Assembly: GCF_031834595.1 (NCBI RefSeq)
Contig: NZ_CP115541.1
Span: 3,590,501-3,654,500 of the forward strand
Origin: Stenotrophomonas oahuensis
GTDB lineage: Bacteria > Pseudomonadota > Gammaproteobacteria > Xanthomonadales > Xanthomonadaceae
Length of the DNA: 64,000 nucleotides
Reading direction: 5' to 3'
Of this stretch, positions 52,400 to 60,548 are shown one piece after another. A model generated the notes under the pieces. It was given only the letters and a program-made list of their open reading frames with translations, was not told the origin of the DNA and made no database searches. Numbering within the stretch: the stretch's first letter is position 1; each line of letters opens with the position of its first letter. Both the position numbers and the translations under genes were made by a program.

Positions 52400-53038
52400 T
52401 CAAATTGGCGCACCCGACACCAGAGTGAACGTGACGGTTTCCTCAAGCCCCCAGATCGTCGTGATGCGTACGCGGTAATCCCCGGGCGTAGCGTTTGAGT
52501 AAATGGAGAACGACTCGCGATTCTGGGCGATGCCTGAGTCGTGATCCAGCAACTGGACCTCCACCCCGTGCATGTATGTGATGGGAATATGATTGGCATC
52601 GTAGACGTGAGGATTCACCGCGACCCGTCCCGGCCAATCGTCCTGCGGGATCACGCAGGGCGATCCAGACATCGCGATGCGCATATAGGCTGCAACGGCG
52701 GTAAGCGGGTTGAGAAGCGGTAGTCGACCCAGATCAGCAGGCTTTCCATTCTTTGAATAGATGACTTCCAACTGGGCGGGCCACGGACCGTCGTAACTCT
52801 CGATGAATTCAGGCTCTACGCGAACGCCACCGCCTTGATGGAAGAAGAAGAGCTTGACGTTCGGAACCGGGCCTTCAATCCCATTGAGCGTGTATGAGAA
52901 GGCGTCTGCATCGGGGAATGGGGCGGTTGTGTGGATCGTCGCCAACTGAGCCCCGTATCCCTCCATCGGGGACACGTACATCGCGGGCGGCTCAAAGTGA
53001 ATGCCGATATGTTCATAGCGAGGGGTTTTGCTGGTCAT
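52400..53038 (-). CDS. Array paralogue 3 (unknown family)
   Basis: A 212-residue protein, first of the array in the direction of transcription. GGAGG precedes ATG 53038 (MTSKTPRYEHIGIHFEPPAM). Family landmarks: ATIHTTAPFPDADAFSYTLN, ESYDGPWPAQLEVIYSKNGK, YDANHIPITYMHGVEVQLL and the beta-rich end TPGDYRVRITTIWGLEETV. No export signal. The first residues MTSK are shared with the other copies because the 250-bp module reaches into the start codon. Function unknown. Each copy has its own upstream module and its own downstream hairpin, so the three look like separate monocistronic cassettes. Confidence 0.75.
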   Translation of the reverse strand: MTSKTPRYEHIGIHFEPPAMYVSPMEGYGAQLATIHTTAPFPDADAFSYTLNGIEGPVPNVKLFFFHQGGGVRVEPEFIESYDGPWPAQLEVIYSKNGKPADLGRLPLLNPLTAVAAYMRIAMSGSPCVIPQDDWPGRVAVNPHVYDANHIPITYMHGVEVQLLDHDSGIAQNRESFSIYSNATPGDYRVRITTIWGLEETVTFTLVSGAPI

Positions 53039-53285
53039 GTCTGGTTCCTCCAGAACTGAAGCGTTGACCCCCGTCATCGCTGAACCTGGCTGGATGGTAG
53101 TGCCACTGCCTGTTAAGTGGAGGTGTTGGCATCTGGCATGGGTAGAGGCGGTCGCAAGACGCCTGCCGATAACGGCGATCGGTGCTTTAACGCATGGACC
53201 TCATCTGGCCAATGCCTCCGTTCAACGTTCATGCCCCACCGGTCGTTGTGCCGATATCGGCGGTCGACTGTCGTGCGACCCTACC
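53036..53285 (-). repeat. 250-bp conserved upstream module, copy 3
   Basis: Exactly 250 bp, from the start codon complement of paralogue 3 to CTACC. GTAG at 53142-53145 and CTAC at 53281-53284. Same architecture as copies 1 and 2. The 9-bp tandem repeat begins 4 bp beyond its end. Confidence 0.85.
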
Positions 53286-53289
53286 GGTG

Positions 53290-53343
53290 CAGTTCATGCA
53301 GTTCATGCAGTCCAAACGGTCCAAACGGTCCAAACGGTCCATG
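53290..53343. repeat. 9-bp tandem repeat (six units)
   Basis: Six 9-bp units: CAGTTCATG twice, CAGTCCAAA, CGGTCCAAA twice, CGGTCCATG. The units drift along the array, as in slipped-strand expansion. It lies between module copy 3 and the terminator of the BamE-like gene, outside any gene. Confidence 0.85.
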
Positions 53344-53372
53344 CGTTTCAAGAAGGCACCCGGAAATGAAAA

Positions 53373-53393
53373 CGGGGTGCCAGTGGCACCCCG
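53373..53393 (-). terminator. Terminator of the BamE-like gene
   Basis: Stem CGGGGTGCC/GGCACCCCG with loop ACT (minus strand), followed by TTTTCATTT. It lies 24 bp past the stop of the BamE-like gene. Confidence 0.85.
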
Positions 53394-53417
53394 TCAGGTC
53401 CGCATTGTCCGCTGGAC

Positions 53418-53780
53418 TCAGCCGCCCAGGAACGGGTTGCCGGTCTTGGCCGGAGCTGCGCCGCGCGACTTCTTCTTCAGCACGCCATCCTTGCCGAACT
53501 CGAACACGGTCGATTCCTGCTTGTTCTTGAAGTGGCCGATCTTGGCGTAGTCGTAGTACCAGACCTGCTCGTCACCCAGCTGCTCACGGCGGGTCGGGGC
53601 ACCGAAGGCGTCCTGGATCTGGTCCTTGGTGGCCTTGCCGACTTCGATCGCTTCAAGCGTCTTGTCAGTGATTTCCACGCCGCTCTTCACGCCGCCGAAC
53701 GGATTGGCGTGTGCGGGAGCGACGGATAAGGCAAGCGGAGCGGCCAGAACGGCGGCCAGGGCGAGGGCGGAAATACGCAT
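53418..53780 (-). CDS. SmpA/OmlA (BamE-like) domain periplasmic protein
   Basis: A 120-residue exported protein. AAGGA precedes ATG 53780; the signal peptide is MRISALALAAVLAAPLALSV ending AHA, with no lipobox Cys. Residues about 38-95 (EAIEVGKATKDQIQDAFGAP and DEQVWYYDYAKIG) match the SmpA/OmlA fold shared by the BamE lipoprotein. Because it lacks the lipid-anchoring Cys it is a soluble relative rather than BamE itself. The C-terminus is basic (LKKKSRGAAPAKTG). Role unknown. Confidence 0.82.
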   Translation of the reverse strand: MRISALALAAVLAAPLALSVAPAHANPFGGVKSGVEITDKTLEAIEVGKATKDQIQDAFGAPTRREQLGDEQVWYYDYAKIGHFKNKQESTVFEFGKDGVLKKKSRGAAPAKTGNPFLGG

Positions 53781-54021
53781 CGTTGGGATGTCCTTCTCAA
53801 ATTCGATGGGTGGCGTGAGCCGGGTGGTCGGGCAGGGTCCCAACGGGGCGTCCTGCTCCGGCAGCGAGGCTGCGCGCCCATAGTACCGATATGCCGGTGA
53901 AATACTGCCAATTGCGTCAAATTACCGGCTGAAGGGGCGACGCAAGTCGCTGAACGGTAAGAAACAAGGGCCACCCTGATCTCGGCCATCCGCTCTGGGC
54001 AGTGGCGGTATGGTGGCGAAA

Positions 54022-54042
54022 GTATGTATAATTTGTGCATAC
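54022..54042 (+). promoter_or_regulatory. Promoter/operator of the AbrB-PIN pair
   Basis: A perfect -10 TATAAT (54027-54032) lies inside an imperfect palindrome whose ends are GTATG (54022-54026) and CATAC (54038-54042), 18 bp before the antitoxin ATG. This is a typical site for autorepression by an AbrB-type antitoxin. The -35 region is poor. Confidence 0.65.
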
Positions 54043-54059
54043 CGAAGAGGGCGTACCCG

Positions 54060-54284
54060 ATGGAAGCCACTGTCGCTGAACGCGGTCAGATCACGCTGCC
54101 CAAGGCCGTGCGCGACGCGCTGGGCCTGACCAAGGGCACCCAGCTGAAAGTCGAGCTGGACGGCAGCCGCATCATCCTGCGCAAGAGCGTTGACGACGCC
54201 ATATCGCGCGCCCGTGGAAAATTCGCCCTGGACGGCTTCGATTCGGCCCAGGCCGCCGTCCGCGCGGTGCGCGACGAGGACTGA
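54060..54284 (+). CDS. AbrB/MazE-type antitoxin
   Basis: A 74-residue swapped-hairpin DNA-binding protein: MEATVAERGQITLPKAVRDA, LGLTKGTQLKVELDGSRIIL. ATG 54060 has AGAGGG upstream and lies downstream of the TATAAT at 54027, which makes a longer upstream start unlikely. The C-terminus (ISRARGKFALDGFDSAQAAV) would neutralise the PIN toxin encoded 3 bp downstream. Confidence 0.85.
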   Translation: MEATVAERGQITLPKAVRDALGLTKGTQLKVELDGSRIILRKSVDDAISRARGKFALDGFDSAQAAVRAVRDED

Positions 54285-54287
54285 TCC

Positions 54288-54689
54288 GTGATGATCGCCG
54301 TCGATTCACCGGTGCTGGTGGAACTGCTGAGCAATGGCCCGCAGGCCGACGCGGTTGAAGCCTGCCTGCGGCAGAGCCTGGTCAGCGGCAAGGTGGTGGT
54401 GTGTGGAGCCACACTGGCCGAAGTCTGCGCCAGCCTGCGCGGCGGAGCCGAGGTGCTGGAAGCGCTGGAAGAAATGGGTGTCCATTTCAATGCGCTGGAG
54501 GCCAAGTCCGCCCTGCGCGCCGGTGAGATGCACCGCCGTCACCGCCAGCGCGGCAGTACCCGCCGCAGCCTGGACGACTTCATGGTGGGGGCCCATGCAC
54601 TGCTGCAGTGCGACGGCTTGATCACCTGGAACGACACGTTTTACCGCGACTACTTCAAGGGCCTGAAGCTGATCGTGCCGAACGCCTGA
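54288..54689 (+). CDS. PIN-domain toxin (VapC-like)
   Basis: A 133-residue protein (GTG 54288; ATG 54291 is equally possible). PIN-domain acidic residues are visible in [12 protein letters not shown] (first Asp), the Glu of [10 protein letters not shown], and Asp residues in [14 protein letters not shown] and [13 protein letters not shown]. VapC toxins are Mg-dependent RNases, often cutting tRNA. It forms a canonical two-gene module with the AbrB-type antitoxin, 3 bp upstream. acnB follows by 52 bp, so read-through into acnB is possible. Confidence 0.85.
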   Translation: MMIAVDSPVLVELLSNGPQADAVEACLRQSLVSGKVVVCGATLAEVCASLRGGAEVLEALEEMGVHFNALEAKSALRAGEMHRRHRQRGSTRRSLDDFMVGAHALLQCDGLITWNDTFYRDYFKGLKLIVPNA

Positions 54690-54741
54690 GCCCGCTGCAT
54701 TCCTTTCACTGTTTCATTCAACGTATTACCCGGGAGTTGTC

Positions 54742-57333
54742 ATGTTGGAAGCCTATCGCCACCACGTAGCCGAGCGCGCCGCGCTTGGCATCCCGCCGCT
54801 GCCGCTGACCGCCCAGCAGACGGCCGACGTCATTGAACTGCTGAAGAACCCGCCGGCAGGCGAGGCCGAGTTCCTGCTCGACCTGCTGACCCACCGCGTG
54901 CCGGCCGGCGTCGATGACGCCGCCAAGGTCAAGGCCTCGTACCTGGCCGCCATTGCGCTGGGCAGCGAGCAGAACCCGCTGATCAGCCGCGAGCGCGCCA
55001 CCGAACTGCTGGGCACCATGCTGGGCGGCTACAACGTGGCCCCGCTGGTCCAGCTGCTGGACGATGCCAGCGTCGGCACCATCGCCGCTGACGGCCTGAA
55101 GAACACGCTGCTGGTGTTCGATGCCTTCCACGACGTGCAGGACAAGGCCAAGGCCGGCAACGCCAATGCCCAGTCCGTGCTGCAGAGCTGGGCCGACGCC
55201 GAATGGTTCACCAGCAAGCCGGAGGTGCCGCAGAGCATGACCATCACGGTGTTCAAGGTGCCGGGCGAAACCAACACCGACGACCTGTCGCCGGCCCCGG
55301 ACGCGACCACCCGTCCGGACATTCCGATGCACGCCCTGGCGATGCTGAAGAACAAGCGCGACGACGCCCCGTTCACTCCGGAAGAAGACGGCAAGCGCGG
55401 TCCGATCCAGCAGATCCTGTCGCTGAAGGACAAGGGCCACCTGGTCGCCTACGTGGGCGACGTGGTCGGCACCGGTTCCTCGCGCAAGTCGGCGACCAAC
55501 AGCGTGCTGTGGTGGACCGGCGATGACATTCCGTACATCCCGAACAAGCGCGCCGGTGGCGTCTGCCTGGGTGGCAAGATCGCGCCGATCTTCTACAACA
55601 CCATGGAAGATGCCGGCGCACTGCCGATCGAGCTGGACGTTTCGCAGATGAACCACGGTGACGTGGTGGAACTGCGTCCATACGACGGCAAGGCGCTGAA
55701 GAACGGCGAAGTGATCGCCGAGTTCGAAGTGAAGTCCGAAGTGCTGTTCGACGAAGTGCGCGCCGGTGGCCGCATTCCGCTGATCGTGGGCCGCGGCCTG
55801 ACCGGCAAGGCGCGTGAAGCGCTGGGCCTGGCTCCGACCGACCTGTTCCGCCTGCCGGTGCAGCCGGTCGACACCGGCAAGGGCTTCTCGCTGGCACAGA
55901 AGATGGTCGGCCGCGCCTGCGGTCTGCCGGAAGGCCAGGGCATGCGCCCGGGCACCTACTGCGAACCGAAGATGACCTCGGTCGGTTCGCAGGACACCAC
56001 CGGCCCGATGACCCGCGACGAGCTGAAGGACCTTGCCTGCCTGGGCTTCTCGGCCGACCTGGTGATGCAGTCGTTCTGCCACACCGCCGCTTACCCGAAG
56101 CCGGTGGACGTGAAGACCCACCACACGCTGCCGGAGTTCATCTCCACCCGTGGCGGCATCTCGCTGCGTCCGGGCGATGGCGTGATCCACAGCTGGCTCA
56201 ACCGCATGCTGCTGCCCGACACCGTCGGCACCGGCGGCGACTCGCACACCCGTTTCCCGGTGGGCATTTCGTTCCCGGCCGGTTCGGGCCTGGTGGCCTT
56301 CGCTGCGGCCACCGGCGTGATGCCGCTGGACATGCCGGAATCGGTGCTGGTGCGTTTCAAGGGCCAGATGCAGCCGGGCGTGACCCTGCGTGACCTGGTC
56401 AACGCGATTCCGCTGTACGCGATCAAGTCTGGTCTGCTGACCGTGGCCAAGGCGGGCAAGAAGAACATCTTCTCCGGCCGCATCCTGGAAATCGAAGGTC
56501 TGCCGGAGCTGAAGGTCGAACAGGCGTTCGAACTGTCCGACGCCTCGGCCGAGCGTTCGGCCGCCGGTTGCTCGGTGCGCCTGAACAAGGAACCGATCAT
56601 CGAGTACCTGACCAGCAACATCACCCTGCTGAAGTGGATGATTGCCGAGGGTTACCAGGATCCGCGTTCGCTGCAGCGTCGCATCGAGAAGATGGAAGCG
56701 TGGCTGGCCAACCCGAACCTGCTGGAGCCGGATGCCGACGCCGAGTACGCCGCCGTCATCGAGATCGACCTGGCCGACATCCACGAGCCGATCGTGGCCT
56801 GCCCGAACGACCCGGACGACGTGAAGACCCTGTCCGAAGTGGCCGGTGCCAAGATCGACGAAGTGTTCATCGGTTCGTGCATGACCAACATCGGTCACTT
56901 CCGTGCGGCTGCAAAGCTGCTGGAAGGCAAGCGTGACCTGCCGACCCGCCTGTGGGTGGCTCCGCCGACCAAGATGGACGCCTCCGAGCTGACCAAGGAA
57001 GGCGTGTACGGCACCTTCGGTGCCACGGGCGCGCGCATGGAAATGCCGGGCTGCTCGCTGTGCATGGGCAACCAGGCGCAGATCCGCGAAGGTTCCACCG
57101 CGATGTCGACCTCGACCCGCAACTTCCCGAACCGTCTGGGCCGTAACACCAACGTGTACCTGGGTTCGGCCGAACTGGCCGCGATCTGCTCGCGTCTGGG
57201 TCGCATCCCGACCAAGGAAGAGTACATGGCCGATGTGGGCGTGATCGCTGCCAGCGGCAGCGAGATCTACCGCTACATGAACTTCGACCAGATCGAGGAA
57301 TATCAGGACGTCGCCAAGACGGTTGCTGCCTGA
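54742..57333 (+). CDS. acnB: Aconitate hydratase B
   Basis: An 863-residue bifunctional aconitate hydratase/2-methylisocitrate dehydratase of the B type, the main TCA aconitase in many proteobacteria. ATG 54742 ([20 protein letters not shown]) opens the HEAT-like N-terminal domain 5 of AcnB. Cluster and active-site features: [32 protein letters not shown] and [17 protein letters not shown] strong terminator follows. The promoter is not evident. Confidence 0.97.
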   Translation: MLEAYRHHVAERAALGIPPLPLTAQQTADVIELLKNPPAGEAEFLLDLLTHRVPAGVDDAAKVKASYLAAIALGSEQNPLISRERATELLGTMLGGYNVAPLVQLLDDASVGTIAADGLKNTLLVFDAFHDVQDKAKAGNANAQSVLQSWADAEWFTSKPEVPQSMTITVFKVPGETNTDDLSPAPDATTRPDIPMHALAMLKNKRDDAPFTPEEDGKRGPIQQILSLKDKGHLVAYVGDVVGTGSSRKSATNSVLWWTGDDIPYIPNKRAGGVCLGGKIAPIFYNTMEDAGALPIELDVSQMNHGDVVELRPYDGKALKNGEVIAEFEVKSEVLFDEVRAGGRIPLIVGRGLTGKAREALGLAPTDLFRLPVQPVDTGKGFSLAQKMVGRACGLPEGQGMRPGTYCEPKMTSVGSQDTTGPMTRDELKDLACLGFSADLVMQSFCHTAAYPKPVDVKTHHTLPEFISTRGGISLRPGDGVIHSWLNRMLLPDTVGTGGDSHTRFPVGISFPAGSGLVAFAAATGVMPLDMPESVLVRFKGQMQPGVTLRDLVNAIPLYAIKSGLLTVAKAGKKNIFSGRILEIEGLPELKVEQAFELSDASAERSAAGCSVRLNKEPIIEYLTSNITLLKWMIAEGYQDPRSLQRRIEKMEAWLANPNLLEPDADAEYAAVIEIDLADIHEPIVACPNDPDDVKTLSEVAGAKIDEVFIGSCMTNIGHFRAAAKLLEGKRDLPTRLWVAPPTKMDASELTKEGVYGTFGATGARMEMPGCSLCMGNQAQIREGSTAMSTSTRNFPNRLGRNTNVYLGSAELAAICSRLGRIPTKEEYMADVGVIAASGSEIYRYMNFDQIEEYQDVAKTVAA

Positions 57334-57352
57334 TCGGTTGATGCGTTGAACG

Positions 57353-57380
57353 AAAACCCCCGGTGAAAGCCGGGGGTTTT
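57353..57380 (+). terminator. Rho-independent terminator of acnB
   Basis: 11-bp stem AAAACCCCCGG/CCGGGGGTTTT with loop TGAAAG, followed by TGTTTGT. It lies 20 bp past the acnB stop. Confidence 0.92.
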
Positions 57381-57415
57381 TGTTTGTGTCATGGGGGATT
57401 GCGGACGGGCTATCG

Positions 57416-57560
57416 GTGACACGCATGGCGTGTCACTACGGGGCATTCGAATGCTTGGGAGGGGTAGGGTCGGTCGACAGACGAACGCCGTGGAATCGTC
57501 CGCGCCCGGTAACGCATGACATGGGGCGGCGACTTCGTGCCGGCCAGCGGCCGGCACTAC
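57416..57560. repeat. Cluster of three GTAG-type elements
   Basis: GTGACACGC/GCGTGTCAC plus CTAC (57416-57439), the same as at 26266; GTAG followed by GGTCGGTCGACAGACGA (57464-57487), a relative of the module half copy at 26318 that continues to AACGCATGAC near 57520; and GTGCCGGCC/GGCCGGCAC plus CTAC (57537-57560). They fill the gap between acnB and the small secreted-protein gene. Confidence 0.72.
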
Positions 57561-57565
57561 CGTGC

Positions 57566-57937
57566 TTACCACGGTCCCCACTCGGCAGTGCCCTCCATGC
57601 GGCGGCCGTTGTAGTGGAGAACACCCCGGGTACCGATCACGTCCATTTCGAACCATGGCAGTTCACCCCGCGTTCTGGGACGGACGTAGGCACGCTGTTG
57701 CGCGCGGTTGAACTCTACGTAGTACGGTTGCCGCGGCATGAACGGCTTGAAATCGCTCGAGCTGATCTGGACAGAACCAGGATCCATCCGTCCCGCCATT
57801 TCAAGTGAGAAGCTAAATTCACCTTGAGACGCATGGAAGCGGAACAGATCCCCGGTTGCCGCTGCGGGCGAGGGCAGGGTGGAGATCAGAACCAGCAGTG
57901 TGAGTGTGCGAAGGAGGTTACGAACCGGCCTTTCCAT
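57566..57937 (-). CDS. Small secreted protein of unknown function
   Basis: A 123-residue protein with a signal peptide (MERPVRNLLRTLTLLVLIST, cleavage near PAAATG). The mature part, about 95 residues, contains GEFSFSLEMAGRMDPGSVQI and RPRTRGELPWFEMDVIGTRG and has no Cys. AAGGAGG appears at 57910-57916 on the plus strand only; on the coding strand GGAGAAATGCGCC precedes the ATG. The start lies within the 3' end of the SymE-like gene (52-bp overlap, other frame), so the two are probably co-transcribed. I do not recognise the family. Confidence 0.6.
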   Translation of the reverse strand: MERPVRNLLRTLTLLVLISTLPSPAAATGDLFRFHASQGEFSFSLEMAGRMDPGSVQISSSDFKPFMPRQPYYVEFNRAQQRAYVRPRTRGELPWFEMDVIGTRGVLHYNGRRMEGTAEWGPW

Positions 57938-58203
57938 GGCGCATTTCTCCGGGAAAATGGGTTGCAGTGAACCACACAGCGCACCGTGATCAAGCCGAGA
58001 CCGGCTTCGACGATCACCCGTGAGCCCGGCTCCATGCCCATGTCGCGCAGCCAGGTGCCGTGCAGCATGATGAAAGGAACGGGTTCATGGTTGAGGGCAG
58101 GGGGGCGAAGGAGGCTGTTGCAGCAGTGGCAGCGCTGATACAGCCGGGTGTCTTCGTTGGCGGCTGCGTTCTTGAAGGGCGTCGTGGCCCAGTTGTTTGA
58201 CAT
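57886..58203 (-). CDS. SymE-like toxin-family protein
   Basis: A 105-residue protein. CTGGAGA precedes ATG 58203 (MSNNWATTPFKNAAANEDTR). The central VPFIMLHGTWLRDMGMEPGS and VIVEAGLGLITVRCVV match the AbrB-like fold of SymE, the SOS-induced RNA-damaging protein of E. coli that is controlled by an antisense RNA. A YQRCHCCNSLL segment with CHCC precedes the fold. The C-terminus overlaps the next gene. No LexA box of the CTGT-N8-ACAG type was seen. An antisense RNA would be expected opposite the 5' end but could not be identified by eye. Confidence 0.7.
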   Translation of the reverse strand: MSNNWATTPFKNAAANEDTRLYQRCHCCNSLLRPPALNHEPVPFIMLHGTWLRDMGMEPGSRVIVEAGLGLITVRCVVHCNPFSRRNAPWKGRFVTSFAHSHCWF

Positions 58204-58229
58204 GTTCAATCTCCAGCTTCAGGAAAAGC

Positions 58230-58252
58230 CTCCTCGCCGGGAAGGCGAGGAG
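58230..58252 (-). terminator. Terminator-like hairpin in the symE-like leader
   Basis: 9-bp stem CTCCTCGCC/GGCGAGGAG with loop TTCCC on the minus strand, followed by GCTTTTCC. It lies only 27 bp before the start codon at 58203, between any upstream promoter and the gene, as an attenuator would. Confidence 0.55.
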
Positions 58253-58260
58253 TGTCGGGA

Positions 58261-58520
58261 GGTTAGCGACCGTACCTGAGTAGAGGGTGTGGTGTATTTC
58301 CCCGCTTGAGGGTGTTGTATTAACCACCCTCCCGACGCTGGGATGCACAATATTTTGACTCAGGTATGGGTCGCTAAACCCGAAGCGGACATTGCGCCTT
58401 GTTCCGACGAAATGGAAATCGCGATTTTTTGCGGGATTTTCGTATTTGACCGTTGAAAAAATTGAGGTGACGCTTTCAGCATTCAGAAAATGAGATCCTT
58501 GTTCCAGAATGCGAAACATC
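58261..58520. other. AT-rich gap without a recognisable gene
   Basis: The 684-bp gap 58204-58887 holds no credible gene. This part is markedly AT-richer than its surroundings. It contains GAGGGTG direct repeats (58284 and 58308) with an inverted CACCCTC (58325-58331), and a perfect palindrome AAATCGCGATTT followed by TTT (58416-58430). It may hold the symE-like promoter and an RNA, or be a remnant of acquired DNA. Confidence 0.5.
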
Positions 58521-58632
58521 AATGGCGATTGATCGGGGCATCCGGCGCGCTTGGCACCTGAAAATGGAGAGAAGAAGTGCCGGAAGCGCGACTGGTGCAC
58601 GACGCAATCGTCCTGCGCACGCATCAATTCCC

Positions 58633-58891
58633 GTAGACACCACGCCCTGCGTGGTGCCCGCGCGCCGCGCGGCGCAAGCTGACGACGCCGATGCCGGTGC
58701 CGTGTTCCAGGCAATGCCAACGCTTAGCGGCGAATGAAGCCCGGCCCCAGGCTTTCATGACGCCGGAACGGAGAGCGGACGCGCATGGCGCGTCCCTACG
58801 GCAGACGTTCCGTAGTGACACGCCATGCGTGTCAATGGCTAAATTCTCACGGTGCCTGAACGGATGGCAGCCACGCACGGCGTGCCTCTAC
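58633..58891. repeat. Cluster of four GTAG-REP elements
   Basis: GTAG plus CACCACGC/GCGTGGTG (58633-58656); GGACGCGC/GCGCGTCC plus CTAC (58777-58799); GTAG plus TGACACGC/GCGTGTCA (58812-58834); AGCCACGC/GCGTGCCT with one mismatch plus CTAC (58869-58891). The last one provides the cheB stop codon (58890-58888, TAG on the minus strand). The middle two form an inverted pair. Confidence 0.75.
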
Positions 58892-59955
58892 GACCGGGAC
58901 AGTGCCATCAAACGCTCGGCAATGCGTTCCAGAGGCAACTGTTCGTCTGCGGCACCCAGTTTGAACGCTGCGCCGGGCATGCCCCAGACCACGCTGGTGG
59001 CTTCATCCTGCACCAGGGTGGGAGCACCGGCGTTCTTCAGTTCCAGCAACCCGCGTGCACCGTCGTCGCCCATGCCGGTCAGAATTGCGCCGATGGCATT
59101 GGCACCGGCGCTTTCGGCCACGGAACGGAACAGCACGTCCACCGCCGGCTTGTGGCGATTCACGGCCGGGCCGTCGTCAATGCGGCAACGCCAGCGCGCA
59201 CCGTCGCGGATGATGCGCAGGTGCTTGCCGCCGGGCGGCAGGTAGGCGTGGCCGGCGAGCACGGCTTCACCGTCGGTGGCCTCACGCACGGACATGGCCG
59301 AATGCTTGTCCAGGCGCTCGGCAAACGCGGTGCTGAAGGTCGCCGGCAGGTGCTGGGTCAGCACCACCGCCGGGGCGTCGGCGGGCATGCCTTCCAGCAC
59401 CACGCGCAGCGCTTCGGTACCGCCGGCGGAGGCACCGATGGCAATCAGTCGGTCGGTGGTGCGGAACTGGATGGAGCGCGGCTTCGGTGCGGTGGCCGGG
59501 TCCAGCCGCACCTGCGGTACCACCGGGCGTGACAGCGTGCGCACGCGCGAGCGAGCGGCGGTCTTGACCTTGGTAATGATCTCTTCTGCGTAGTCCTGCA
59601 GGCCACGGGCGACGTCGAATTTGGGTTTGGACACGAAATCCACCGCACCCAGCGACAGGGCCTGAAGGGTGGTGTCGGCACCGCGCTCGGTCAGCGAGGA
59701 AATCATCACCACCGGCAGCGGATGCAGCCGCATCAGGTTTTCCAGGAACGCCAGCCCGTCCATGCGTGGCATTTCCACGTCCAGGGTGATCACGTCCGGG
59801 GCCAGGCGCTTGATCTTCTCGCGCGCCAGCAGCGGATCGGCGGCGGTGCCGACGACTTCGATGCCCGGGTCGCTGGCCAGGATTTCGCTGAGCATCTGCC
59901 GGACGACCGCCGAGTCGTCCACGATCAACACACGGCAAGGGGCTCCGGTGATCAT
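58888..59955 (-). CDS. cheB: Chemotaxis response regulator protein-glutamate methylesterase
   Basis: A 355-residue enzyme that removes methyl groups from, and deamidates, chemoreceptors. ATG 59955 ([20 protein letters not shown]) overlaps the cheD stop by 4 bases. The receiver domain has Asp in [12 protein letters not shown]. The C-terminal methylesterase has Ser in [11 protein letters not shown], His in [12 protein letters not shown] and Asp in [10 protein letters not shown], the complete catalytic triad. The TAG stop lies in a GTAG repeat. Confidence 0.96.
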   Translation of the reverse strand: MITGAPCRVLIVDDSAVVRQMLSEILASDPGIEVVGTAADPLLAREKIKRLAPDVITLDVEMPRMDGLAFLENLMRLHPLPVVMISSLTERGADTTLQALSLGAVDFVSKPKFDVARGLQDYAEEIITKVKTAARSRVRTLSRPVVPQVRLDPATAPKPRSIQFRTTDRLIAIGASAGGTEALRVVLEGMPADAPAVVLTQHLPATFSTAFAERLDKHSAMSVREATDGEAVLAGHAYLPPGGKHLRIIRDGARWRCRIDDGPAVNRHKPAVDVLFRSVAESAGANAIGAILTGMGDDGARGLLELKNAGAPTLVQDEATSVVWGMPGAAFKLGAADEQLPLERIAERLMALSRS

Positions 59956-60548
59956 TCGAACAGCTCCACGCCACCGGTGACCGGGGCCTTGGACAGGCGG
60001 GCACGCACGGCCGATTCGGTCGCGGCCACTTCGGCTTCGTGCGCATGCGGCAGGCGCTGCACGACCACGCGGCCGCTGTCGGCGAAGAACCACACCTTGC
60101 GCGGATGAATGCCGCACAGGTCTTCAGCCAGCACCGGAATGTGTTCGGCCTGCAGGTACTGACGCACAAACTCGGCGTTGCGGGTGCCGACCGGGTTGCT
60201 GGTGAAGCCCTTGAGCACGTTGGCCCCGCCGAACACCTTGGCTTCCAGGCGCTTGCGATGTGCGCCGCGCTTGAGCAGGTCGTTGATCAGCAGTTCCATG
60301 GCATAGCTGCCATAACGTGCGGGCGCACCGTCGCCGACATTACCTTCCGGCAGCAGGAAGTGATTCATGCCGCCGATCTTGAGCACCGGGTCGCGCAGGC
60401 ACGCGGCCACGCACGAGCCGAGGGTGGTGGTCAGTGCGGTGTCATCGTCCACCACCAGGTACTGGGTCGGCAGCAGCTTGGCGGCGGTCACCTTGAAGCG
60501 GCTGTCGAAGTAGCGCATCACGTCGTCATTGCGCGCGGCCTGATTCAT
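59952..60548 (-). CDS. cheD: Chemoreceptor glutamine deamidase CheD
   Basis: A 198-residue deamidase acting on receptor Gln residues. ATG 60548 ([20 protein letters not shown]). The catalytic Cys is in [13 protein letters not shown], His in GGMNHFLLP, and the conserved KVFGGANVL follows. It overlaps cheR upstream and cheB downstream by 4 bases each (ATGA), a tightly coupled cheRDB set. Confidence 0.95.
   Translation of the reverse strand: MNQAARNDDVMRYFDSRFKVTAAKLLPTQYLVVDDDTALTTTLGSCVAACLRDPVLKIGGMNHFLLPEGNVGDGAPARYGSYAMELLINDLLKRGAHRKRLEAKVFGGANVLKGFTSNPVGTRNAEFVRQYLQAEHIPVLAEDLCGIHPRKVWFFADSGRVVVQRLPHAHEAEVAATESAVRARLSKAPVTGGVELFE

Noticed and set aside
50419..53285. Integron cassette array
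   Set aside because: The repeats are 250 bp, include the ribosome-binding site and start codon, and no integrase gene or attC-like core sites are visible. Only the loose analogy to cassettes is kept.
53290..53343. CRISPR array
   Set aside because: The units are 9 bp and directly abutting, with no spacers and no cas genes; it is a minisatellite.
58100..58203. Antisense RNA (SymR-like) promoter opposite the symE-like gene
   Set aside because: A TTGCAG and a GATACA were seen on the plus strand, but the spacing of 13 bp is too short to support a promoter.
58085..58720. 211-codon minus-strand frame through the symE-like leader and AT-rich gap
   Set aside because: It runs across REP elements and the symE-like ribosome-binding region, has no plausible start site and resembles nothing known.
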